From NCBI RefSeq assembly GCF_041381155.1, contig NC_091143.1, positions 26,439,695 through 26,503,694 of the forward strand: a stretch of 64,000 nucleotides of DNA, read 5' to 3'. The translations under genes and the position numbers were made by a program. Under the pieces are notes generated by a model, which was given only the letters and a program-made list of their open reading frames with translations, searched no databases and was not told the origin of the DNA. Shown piece by piece: positions 1 to 10,300 of the stretch; within the stretch, counting starts at the first letter, position 1, and every line of letters begins with the position of its first letter. Origin of the DNA: Argopecten irradians (Eukaryota; Mollusca; Bivalvia; Pectinida; Pectinidae).

Positions 1-2640
1 ACTGTTTTCTGTGTAAGTGAAAATTTGTATTCTTGCCGCATAAACTGACCAGAATCAGTACTGTCTATATCCGCTGAATAAACATGTACAATTACTGTCC
101 CTGTATAGACCAGTACTGTCCCTGTCCCTGTGTAGACCATTACTGTCCCTGTCCCTGTGTAGACCAGTACTGTCCCTGTCCCTATCCTTACCATCGATGT
201 AACATTGATCAGTCAAGTGACTGTTTTCTGTGTAAGTGAAAATTTGTATTCTTGCCGCATTAACTGACCAGAATCAGTACTGTCTATATCTGCTGAATAA
301 ACATGTACAGTTACATGTACTATCCCTGTCCCTGTGTCCCTGTGTAGACCATTACTGTCCCTGTCCCTGTGTAGACCAGTACTGTCCCTGTCCCTGCCCC
401 CCCCCCCCTTCAGTATAGACCAGTACTGGTACTGTCCCTGTCCTTGTGTAGTTGTAGACCAGTACTGTCTCCTCTGACCCCTGTGTGGACCAGTACATGT
501 ACTGTCCCTGTACCCTGTGTAGACAAATATTGTCCCTGTCCCCTGTGTAAACCAGTACTGTCCCTGACCTCTGTGTAGACCAGTACTGTCCCTGTCCCTG
601 CCCCCCAAGATATAGACCAGTACTGGCACTGTCCCTGTCCCCTATGTAGACCAGTACTGGTACTTTCCCTGTCCCCTGTGTTTACCAGTACTGGTGCTGT
701 GTCTGTTCTTCATGTAGAACAGTACTGGTACTGTCCATGTCCCCTGGGTAAAACATAACTGGCACTGTCGATATCTCATGTGTAGACCAGTACTGTCCAT
801 GTCCTCTGTGTAGACCTGTCCTGTTACTGCCTCTGTCCCCTGTGTAGACCAGTACTGTCCCTGACCCCTGTGTAGACCAGTACTGTACTGTCCCTGTCCC
901 CTGTGTAGACCAGTACTGTCCCTGTCCCTGTGTAGACCAGAACTGGTACTGTCCCTGTCCCCTGTGTGGACCAGTACTGGTACTGTCACTGTATCCTGTG
1001 TAGACCTGTACTGGTACTGTCACTGACCCCTGTGTAGACCAGTACTGGTACTGTCCCTGTCCCCTGTGTAGACCAGTACTGGTACTGTCCCTGTCCCCTG
1101 TGTAGACCAGTACTGGTACTGTCCCTGTCCCCTGTGTAGACCAGTACTGGTACTGTATTGTCCCCTGTGTAGACCAGTACTGGTACTGTATTGTCCCCTG
1201 TGTAGACCAGTACTGGTACTGTCACTGACCACTGTGTAGACCAGTACTGGTACTGTCCCTGTCCCCTGTGTAGACCAGTACTAGTACTGTCCCTGTCCCC
1301 TGTGTAGACCAGTAGTACTGTCCTTGTCCCCTGTGTAGACCAGTACTGGTACTGTCCCTGTCCCCTGTGTAGACCAGTACTGGTACTGTCCCTGTCCCCT
1401 GTGTAGACCAGTACTGGTACTGTCCCTGTCCCCTGTGTAGACCAGTACTGGTACTGTCCCTGTCCCCTGTGTAGACCAGTACTGGTACTGTCACTGACCA
1501 CTGTGTAGACCAGTACTGGTACTGTCACTGACCCCTGTGTAGACCAGTACTGGTACTGTCACCTGTACTGTGTAGACCAGTACTGGTACTTGTCCCTGTC
1601 CCCTGTGTAGACCAGTATGGTACTGTCTTGTATTCGGTGTGTAGACCAGTACTGGTCCCGTCCTCTGTGTAGACCCTTACTGGTACTTTCCCTGTACCCT
1701 GTGTAGACTAGTAGTGGTAATGTCCCTGTACCCTGTGTAGACCAGTATTGGTAAGTCCCTGTACCCTGTGTAGACCAGTACTGTACTGTCCCTGACCCCT
1801 GTGTAGACCAGTACTGGTACTGTCCCTGTCCCCTGTGTAGACCTGTACTGGTACTGTATCACTGACCCCTGTGTAGACCAGTACTGGTACTGTCACTGAC
1901 CCTGTGTAGACCAGTACTGGTACTGTCCCTGACCCCTGTGTAGTACCAGTACTGGTACTGTCCCTGTCCCCTGTGTAGACCAGTACTGTCCTGCCTGACC
2001 CCAAGTAGTTTCTTTCCCTGTGTAGACCAGTATTGTCCTGGTACTTGCGGTTGTATCCTGTGTAGACCTGTACTGGTACTGTCACTTACCACTGTGTAGA
2101 CCTGTACTGGTACTGTCACTGACCACTGTGTAGACCTGTACTGGTACTGTCACTGACCATTGTGTAGACCAGTACTGGTACTGTCCCTGACCCCTGTGTA
2201 GACCAGTACTGGTACTGTCCCTGTCCCCTGTGTAGACCGGGTACTGGTACTTGTCTTGTATTCGGTGTAGACCAGTACTGGTACTGTCCCGTCCTCTGTG
2301 TAGACCCTTACTGGTACTTCCCTGTACCCTGTGTAGACTAGTAGTGGTAATGTCCCTGTACCCTGTGTAGACCAGTATTGGTAAGTCCCTGTACCCTGTG
2401 TAGACCAGTACTGTCCCTGACCCTTGTGAAGACCAGTAACTGGTACTGTCCCTGTCCCCTGTGTGGACCAGTACTGGCACTGTATTGTCCCCTGTGTATC
2501 TAGAACGAAGTACTGTCCCTGACCCCTGTGTAGACCAGTACTGGTACTGTGCGAATTGAACCACTATGTGTCGTAGACCAGTACTGGTACTGCCGAAATG
2601 ACCACTGTGTAGACCAGTACTGGTACTATGCTTTTTTTAT
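1..2640. repeat. Minisatellite array 1 (27-bp and 34-bp unit forms)
   Basis: Head-to-tail repeats built on tgtgtagaccagtactg followed by gtccctgtccc. The core (about 1020-2600) uses a 34-bp unit; the left flank mostly uses a 27-bp unit. The long form has an extra ggtact plus one c, which completes the perfect palindrome ACCAGTACTGGT. A block at 1-110 recurs at about 220-330, and a block at about 1625-1790 recurs at about 2252-2425, so longer segments were also duplicated. The minus strand is free of stops over long stretches only because of unit composition; I do not regard these reading frames as genes. Confidence 0.95.
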
Positions 2641-3000
2641 CCTGTCTTAGACAAGTAACTGTTTTGTTCCCGTGCATTTACAGTATTTTTGTCCTTGTGT
2701 AAACCAGTACCTGTCTTGTGTATATGTACCACTGTGTAGTCAAATTCCAATTGTACTTGTCTGTCAGAAAGACCCCTGGTATTTTCTGATGAATTGCCTG
2801 ATTAGATCAGTATTTCATGTTGGTTCAGGTACGTGTAGTTAAGCAATATCAAACAAGTACGATATAATGCAAACAGACGTTTTATAATGGTTTGCATAAT
2901 CATTACTTTGCTCCATTAGCAGTAATAGGCACCAATTGTAGCTCTAAAGACACCATTTTCTGTCCAAAAAGTCTTTTGAGCTACAATATTGCAGCTAGCC
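2641..3000. other. Spacer between the two blocks of array 1
   Basis: Diverged, partly repeat-derived sequence with no gene seen. It contains a short inverted pair, ttgtagctc near 2936 and gagctacaa near 2979. Confidence 0.5.
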
Positions 3001-3552
3001 TTGTATCCTGTCTAGACAAGTATTGTTTCGGTTCCCTGTGTAGACAAGTATTGTCCCTGTCCCTGTGTAAACCAGTACTGTCCCTGTCCCTGTGTAGACC
3101 AATACTGTTCTCTGACCCCTGTGTAGACCAGTACTTGTACTGTCCCTGTACCCTGTGTAGACAAGTATTGTCCCTGTGCCCTGTGTAAACCAGTACTGTC
3201 CCTGACCTCTGTGTAGACCAGTACTGTCCCTGTCCCTGTATAGACCAGTTATTTTCCCTGTCCATGCACCCTGCCTCCCTCCCCCTTTATAGACCAGTAC
3301 TGGTACTGTACCTGTCCACAGTGTAGACCAGTTACTGTCCCTTACCCCTGTGTAGACCAGTACTGGTACTGTCCCTGCCCCCCTTTACTATAGACCAGTA
3401 CTGGTACTGTACCTGTCCCGTGTAAACCAGTACTGTCCCTGTCCTTGTGTAGACCAGTACTGTCCCTGTCCCTGTCCCTGTGTAGACCATTACTGCCCTG
3501 TCCCTGTGTAGACCAGTACTGTCCCTGTCCCTGTATAGACCAGTACTGTCCC

Positions 3553-3585
<33 letters not shown>

Positions 3586-3645
3586 TCCCGCCCAGTATTG
3601 GTACTGGTATTGTCCCTGTCCCCAGTGTAGACTAGTACTGGTATT
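3001..3645. repeat. Minisatellite array 1, distal block with poly-C run
   Basis: The same family as the first block, mainly in the 27-bp form lacking the ggtact insert. A pure run of 31 C lies at 3554-3584, and shorter C runs occur elsewhere in the family, for example near 397-410. Such C runs could form i-motif or, on the other strand, G-quadruplex structures, and their length in the assembly should be treated with caution. Confidence 0.9.
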
Positions 3646-3649
3646 TCAA

Positions 3650-4880
3650 TGCAAACGCTTGCGTGGATTTTGTTTACTACTAGATTATCATTATGAAGAA
3701 ATTTTCTTTGTTTGAAAACAATTTGCATCACCAAAGTTATGTGATAAGGGAGGTAATCCCTATAAGAATTCCGTCAGAGTCGATAGGTTAAAGTTGTATT
3801 GCTGCTAATTTCACTGTAACGATATGTAACTTAAACATTTGATATTTAAACATTGAAATGTAACTTGATGATTTAGCTCCCCAAAAGCATATGTCGGCCT
3901 ATAAGAGAGCCGAAATCTAGGAATCATATATTCCTGGTTTTGAATAAAGCGCCTTCAATCACCGCCATGTTCAGTGACTTCGGATTCCGAATCGTGTCAC
4001 GTGACTGACGTTCGACACGACCTGCACGTGGTGAGCCAGATAACTAGCGTAAGCGCACATGTGTTTGTTTACGTTTTCCTTCTGGCTTTTATGAGCAAAT
4101 CATGCTGGTATATGTCCACAGATAGAGTATTTGAAACATCCAATTTACACATTACCGTAAAAATATTGTGTGTATCAAATATAGTAATGTGCGAGCATTA
4201 TTTTCTTTGTAGATAGAGTCTAATTTATAATTAAAGATACTTCCAGTGCTGCAACTTTATTAAAAGTGGTAAAATTAGAAAGTTTAAAACTCAGGCAGAC
4301 GGAGAAAAATATGTATAACACTTAAACAGTTTTCACTATGACAAAAAGAGCGAAAGTTATAGACCATACAACTTTAACTTTTTTGTGTATTATTAGGCAA
4401 AAAAAAACAAAAACACCAAACTAATAATATAGGCAGGTTTAGCGGACTTTGTTCGGACATTTTACATGTCTCTGGGATCTTAACTACATAGGAATAAGAA
4501 ATAAATACTATTTTTTGTTTGTTTGTTTGGATTCTATTAAAGAAATCTTAAACGTCTAAAAATAAAATTGAGAGTTCTTTATTACTGGAACCAATTCTAA
4601 TGTCGAGTTCATTCTGTGTGTAAAGCAGAACGTGATTTTATACGGAACTTATCACTATATCATCCTGTTCAGCACTCCGTATAAATACTTGTGTGACGTG
4701 TGACACCGCATTTCAAACTCGTATTAATTGGATAATTAGCGAATTGAGTCATAATCGTATCAAGGAGAAGCTGAACGTATATGTCAATAAATATTGATAC
4801 ATGGAACTATTATCATTACCGTATTAGAATATGATAAATATTATAAATTAATGCATATATCGACACTCCGGCAACTTAAG
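3650..4880. other. Non-coding AT-rich stretch
   Basis: No convincing gene. The only notable element is a dispersed motif, ataggcaggtttagcggac, at about 4429-4447, which recurs in related form near 35.17, 45.05 and 50.98 kb. Confidence 0.5.
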
Positions 4881-5066
4881 TTTCACTCATTATGATATAA
4901 CAAGGTTTTGTGGAAAAATGTGTTCTTCCAACAGAAAGCCCGGATGGAGGCATCGGCAATAAACATGTACATTTTTTCAAAATTATACTTTGCACCAGAA
5001 TAGCATCTTAAGAGTAAGCAAAGTAAGAATGTTTTATAAAAAAAATGTTTTTGTCCATCAGGTTTG

Positions 5067-5125
5067 TTTAAAGATGGTCCACCGCCGACACAGCATAAAC
5101 GATACCAGTCATTCAAACGACACCA
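5067..5125 (+). mobile_element. Partial end of TTAA-flanked MITE family
   Basis: Starts TTAAAGATGGTCCACCGCC and continues toward a stretch resembling the inner flank of the 19.48-kb and 42.32-kb MITEs in reverse orientation. Only one end is recognisable, so this is a truncated or rearranged relative. Confidence 0.6.
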
Positions 5126-5159
5126 ATGTATACATATTGTCAAACGGCATAAACGCAAT

Positions 5160-5283
5160 ATAGGCCATGGGCTAGTAGGGTCCCACATGCACCCCCCCCC
5201 ATCTCGAATTTCACTAAAAATTGAAAAAATAGTCATAGAGGTGGGGGGGGGGTTCATGTGGGACCCTCCTAGCCCATGGCCTA
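5160..5283. mobile_element. Foldback/MITE with ~40-bp inverted arms
   Basis: The left arm begins TAGGCCATGGGCTAG and ends in a C run; the right arm is its near-perfect reverse complement, ending CTAGCCCATGGCCTA. The loop is about 40 bp. A 20-bp sequence, caatgtatacatattgtcaa, occurs on both sides (near 5125 and 5287), so a local duplication accompanies the insertion. Confidence 0.8.
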
Positions 5284-5348
5284 ATACCAATGTATACATA
5301 TTGTCAACATAGACGTACACAGGGAACCTTATAAATATATTGTTTGGT

Positions 5349-5507
5349 GTTATCACTGGGACCTGGCACGATTTTTTTAAACTAACAGTATACATATGTG
5401 TATATTATATGTATATATTATAGTATATAAATACTATAATATATTTATATATGTATACTATTGGTTAAAAATTTTCGTACCAGGTCCCTGTGGGTGTTAT
5501 AACTTCA
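5349..5507. mobile_element. Near-palindromic foldback element
   Basis: GGGACCTGGCACGA on the left pairs with tcgtaccaggtccc on the right. Pairing continues inward through agtatacatat to an AT-only centre around tatagtatataaatactata. The arms are about 60 bp with scattered mismatches. Non-coding. Confidence 0.75.
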
Positions 5508-5607
5508 TTTTAGATCACGAATATCGTAGTTTTGGTGTTATAAATATCATAAGAAAACTTTTTCTATTTGTTAAAACTTTGAACTATTAATGTGGCTTTA
5601 AGTTATT

Positions 5608-5930
5608 AGAGACTAGAGACCTGATATTGAACCGGTGAAATGCTGGGATGAAGGGCTACCAAGTTTGTTCAAATGAATCACCTAGAACTTTATTGAAGGT
5701 CACAGGGGTCAAATAGACTAAACTCTTCAAACAACTTCATATGAATAACTAAGAGGCCTAGAGACCTTGGGCCAGTGACATACTGGGATAAAGGGCTACC
5801 AATGTTTGTTCAAATTAATGACCTTGATCTTCATTCAAGGTCACAGGGATCAAAAAAGGCTAATATCTTAACTAAGCGGCTTAAAGATACTGCTGGATAC
5901 TGGACTTGTAGCATGGTGGGAATCAAAGGA
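5608..5930 (-). repeat. ~140-bp molluscan repeat, two units, reversed
   Basis: Read on the minus strand this holds the same phrases as the arrays at 48.5-50.4 and 62.6-62.9 kb: ttggtagccctt, then a cagcat/cagtat segment, then gacccctgtgacctt. Two units with gggctaccaa at about 5653 and 5795. Confidence 0.75.
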
Positions 5931-7272
5931 CCTTATTGATATTCCAATTCATAAAATATATCAGAACCTGAACTTCTATTAAAAGAATTCTTTTGTATTG
6001 CCTTCATAGTCAAATTTGTATATAAATAATCCCAAATACTAGTAGCTTTAATCCCCATAATTAGCTTTTCGTTTTCATGCTTGTATGACTTTCTGCAATT
6101 TGCATTTTTTTAAAGGATTTGGTCCTAAATTACACAACTGTCGTTTAGCCATAAAGGCAAGCCTGAAGTCAGCAGTTGGAATATCGTCGCAAATTTCACC
6201 AATACCTGGATCTTAGTGAACCAATAAAAGGACAAAAACAGTCAACACAGTTTATAGTCTACATATTTTATTCTGGTGTAAGCATTTTAGAGAATAAAAC
6301 AAAAGATCCCCATGCCTTGGTGTAATGAAATAAAGCAAAAGTAAAACCAAAGATTTAACAATAGGTATGTGACATAATGTTTTACTGTTCTACATGTATG
6401 CAGATCTAACACAAACCTCAGATATACTGTATGGATGTTGTCCAGTAAATTAAGGGAGAGTCCATACAGTTCTATTCTATCTTTAACACTGAAGAGTTCT
6501 ATAGAAAACATTGAAGAGTTCTGTCTATAGCACTAAAATGTTTTACTTGTAGAACTTAGAAGTTTATCTCTAGTAATGAAGAGTTCTTTCTTGAACACTG
6601 GAGAATTCCAGTTCAACAACAGTGTTCTTATTTTATCTTAAATTCTTTAATGATAAATAACTTCCCAAATAAAGAAGCAAATGAGTAGGCGTTGATAACA
6701 CTTTAAATGTTTTTTCATCTTCAATTTTAATTTATACTTAACAAACTAAGACCAGCTAGATAGGTTTACAATAGATTATGCTGTAGAAACTCCATCAGCA
6801 CTACCATATGTGTTATGAAAGGGTACTGGCTTGAAAAAGGTAGAAACGTTTATACAGATTCAAAAGCATTTACAGAACATCATGACAAAAATAAATTCAT
6901 TAACTTCATATTGCACTTATGATACTGCTTTTACAGCACAAATAAATAATTTCATAATCGCATCCTGGAAATACTTGCCAGCCAAGTTCTTCCAGATACC
7001 AAAACAATTGCCAATATCTCATAACAGTTATTTGCTACATTCAGGAAATATTGGCTAATTTGCTTCTTGGAAGTGATGGCAAAGTCCACACATTGGTCAG
7101 CCACTTCCTAGAAATATTGGTCAGTCTTTTCCTTGAAGCGATAGCAAGCCACTTCCTTCAAACAATGTACCGTTCCTTGCAGGAAACACAAGCCAGTGAT
7201 TTCCTACAAAGCTTGTTAGTTTTCAAACTTTCCGAAAACGTTGGCATGTCATCCCCTGGAAAGTTTAGTAAA
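5931..7272 (-). other. DCTN3 downstream region and probable 3' UTR
   Basis: This is downstream of the DCTN3 stop codon on the minus strand. A minus-strand AATAAA (ttttatt at about 6267-6273) could be a distal polyadenylation signal, giving a 3' UTR near 1 kb; this is inference. The region carries loose repeats such as gaagagttct (6480-6600) and cttcctt-type phrases (6960-7280). Short open frames here show no family resemblance. Confidence 0.35.
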
Positions 7273-7353
7273 TCACTTCCTTGAAAGTTTGGCTTGTTCT
7301 AGTTTGGTTAGAGTTTCGTCCCATTGTACAAACTGTTTAGACGTCATAGAAAC
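7273..7353 (-). CDS. DCTN3: DCTN3 exon 7 (stop codon)
   Basis: Encodes VSMTSKQFVQWDETLTKLEQ and ends AKLSRK before TGA. SKQFVQWDE is identical to the human C-terminal segment. The acceptor is catcattcag. Confidence 0.92.
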   Translation of the reverse strand, partial: VSMTSKQFVQWDETLTKLEQAKLSRK

Positions 7354-10300
7354 CTGAATGATGGTCAAGGATTAGTACAACGAAAACAACTTTATGGCAT
7401 CATCCCCATACTTTTTACAATTAAACTTAAAGAGATGTCATTTTTTTATGAAATGAACTATAAACTTTAAAACAATCAAACTTTTTATTTTATATCGAGT
7501 GTGAAAACAAGTTATATAATTTTTACAAGTTACTTTCGAAAGCCTGGAATTTGTATGAGGGGTTTAATTTCAGAGTGGATTGCCTGGAGAAACCCCATGT
7601 GATTGGGAAGCCAGTGACCTGACCTTTTCTCAGCCGTACTAGGTATAGAACTCCAGCTGGCTGGCTGAACCAGTATACCAATCAACCCCTAAAGAACTAC
7701 AAACCCTTCTGAGATGTTTTGTACTATATTTCAAAAACTGATGATATAAATGAAGAACCTGGTACAGAAAGGATACAATATTATTGTAAGCAGAGAGCAT
7801 ATTCCTCACTTCATCTGTAAGATCAGCAGTCTTGTCCTGTTAAGACAAAAGATTAGATATAGATAAATCAATGCAAGCAACAACAGTAAGAACACAAGGT
7901 TTGTTTTTTAATGTGAAAAATACCCAAAATGAGCAGTTTTATATCATTCCTTAAACTGAAAGAGTAAGCTGAATCTATTGGGCATCAGTTTTGACATGTT
8001 CAAATTTATCAAATATGATACAACCTGACACCCACGTGGTTACTATAAACTATAGCATAGCTAATGTAATAGAAACTCGATTCAATATATGTGAATGTCG
8101 TTATGTTAGAAACTGATATGTTACTGATAAAATTTATGGTTTACATGTAAGAATTATTCTCACAAAGGCAGGATGTACATTTACTGTTGATTTCTGCATC
8201 AAGTTTGTTCCCTGAACTACGGCTGGTGAAACATCCAACAATGTAAGGAAAGCTTACCTGGTGGTCAAGCTGAATCCTGCTGAGTTCCTGGAATTTACTG
8301 GTATTCTTGGGTAATGCTTCAAAGGAAAAAAATAGCAAACATTTATCAATACACAAAAAGGAAACAATTTATTGTGAGAGTTATCTTTATTCACACTTTG
8401 GAGGAAAAAGATTATCATTTATCAATAACATGTAGCATAAGAAAATACCTGTTGAGCATGTTATTACAAAATTGCAAGCAGATAACATCGGAATATTGGA
8501 AAGGGCTTCTCCTTGGATTTGACCCTAGTTCTAAAAGACTTGATCAAAAGGAGAGGGGGCTTATTGGTGGGGGAGGGCTAATTGCCAGCAAAAATATGGT
8601 ACAGACCTTTCATATGCTCACTGTTGATACAATCCTTCAGTGATTCCATCATTTCCAGCTTAGCAGTCTGCTGTCGTATGAAATCCTCATCTGGAATGGA
8701 AACAGGAGATATAGTATCTCTCATCTGTAAGCTTGATTTGATACGGAAACAGAAGATACAGTATCCACAAAAGTTAACCTCTGTAAGCTTGATTTGAAAT
8801 GGAAACAGAAGATATAGCATCCACAAAAGAAAGTTTGTTTATATGAATTATCATTAATGATTCCTTCACAGTAAAAGTGTTTTGACCAAAGCCTGAAGAT
8901 TTGATTGAGTGTACACCAACCTGCTATAAGGGTATCTGCCTTGGCAGAATCTGACACGGTCATCTCGTCTGTGTAGGATGGGTCAAGGTACTGCTGAATG
9001 TTGGACACTGTACAATAAAAACATGGAAACAAGATAAATCACACACATCGTCTTACTCCACAAAATTGTGAATTGTATTGATCTCACCCTCATCAATTTC
9101 CAATGAAATAAATAAATATTAAGTTGCAAGAGTAAAATGGGACTTCAACCTACCAGGTATATATAAAGGACACATATGAGACGATTGTGTTCAGTAAAAT
9201 TGACCTATATATGTAATCTTTGGGCATATTGTCTCAATATAGCCCCAGAGTACCTGAGAAAAACCTGCATGATCAAGTAAGAGCATGAAATGTACATTTA
9301 CAGCATTCCATATTCAACCTTATAAGCACCTTCCCCATTTTTTGAGTTATTTACTAAGTGACCTTGGTGCTTATTGGTGTGAGGGATATATGATTATATA
9401 TCTTAAACCCTGGCTGGTAAGTTGACCATGTGAAGCTATTGTATTACACGAACATCCCCAACATGTCATTAAAGGAATATTGCTGTGAATATAGTGTATA
9501 TATCAGACATGCCTGGACGTACTAACTAATGAGACCGAGGTGGCATAGTGATGGAGGTGTTTAACATTGTAGGTGTTCCTTAATCTGCCACAAGCCTTCA
9601 CCTCTTGGTTACCAGTATACAGACCATTTCATCAGGTACAGAGCACAGGTCTATGGTTTTTCTATGTGTACTCCACTTTTCTACCACCTCTAGAACATGG
9701 CATAACCTTACATAGTCCGAGATACACTGGCCCTGACACCAGACTTAGACATTTTGACAGATGCACAGAGGCCAGAGCACAGTGCTATATCAAAAGGTGG
9801 AACTCGCCAACACTGTTTGGTATCGGCCCAGGTCATCTCCAATTGAGCTGCTTTCAAAACAATATACCACCAAGAAGCCTCACTTAAATTGGTCTTTTCA
9901 ACAAATGAATAATTTATCTACTCATAACAATCCATTTTATAAAACATGCACGTTACATTATGTTTATACAGTAGTTTCCTTTATGCAACTTTAAATTTCC
10001 CTCCTCGTTGTTGCCATTTTCTCATGGTGTGTAAATCGCCTCTAATCTTGACGGATTACTATATTTGGGTAGAAAAATCATTCATTTGTGGAAAAGACCA
10101 AGGTAAGTGGGGCTTCTCAGAGGTCAGTCTGAATGAGAGATGACCTGGCCCGATATCAAACGGTATCGGCGAGTTCCACCTTTTGATATAAAACTGCGCT
10201 CTGGCCCTACACTAGACATCATCTGTCATAATATTTAAGTCTGGTGTCGGATCCAGAGTATCTTGGGCTAATCCTTACATTGTAAAATACCATGACTGTA

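Noticed and set aside
213-2564. Long minus-strand reading frames through array 1
   Set aside because: They are by-products of a stop-free repeat; residues repeat with the unit and overlapping frames are all open.
7051-7284. 77-aa plus-strand frame over DCTN3 exon 7 and 3' region
   Set aside because: It overlaps the spliced DCTN3 end on the other strand and consists of loosely repeated text.
7560-7690. Repeat-like text in DCTN3 intron 6 (ggttcagccagccagctgga on minus strand)
   Set aside because: Resembles a tRNA-type box only loosely and no second copy was found in the window.
9530-9600. tRNA-derived SINE near ggtggcatagtgatggaggt
   Set aside because: A-box-like start only; no convincing B box follows.
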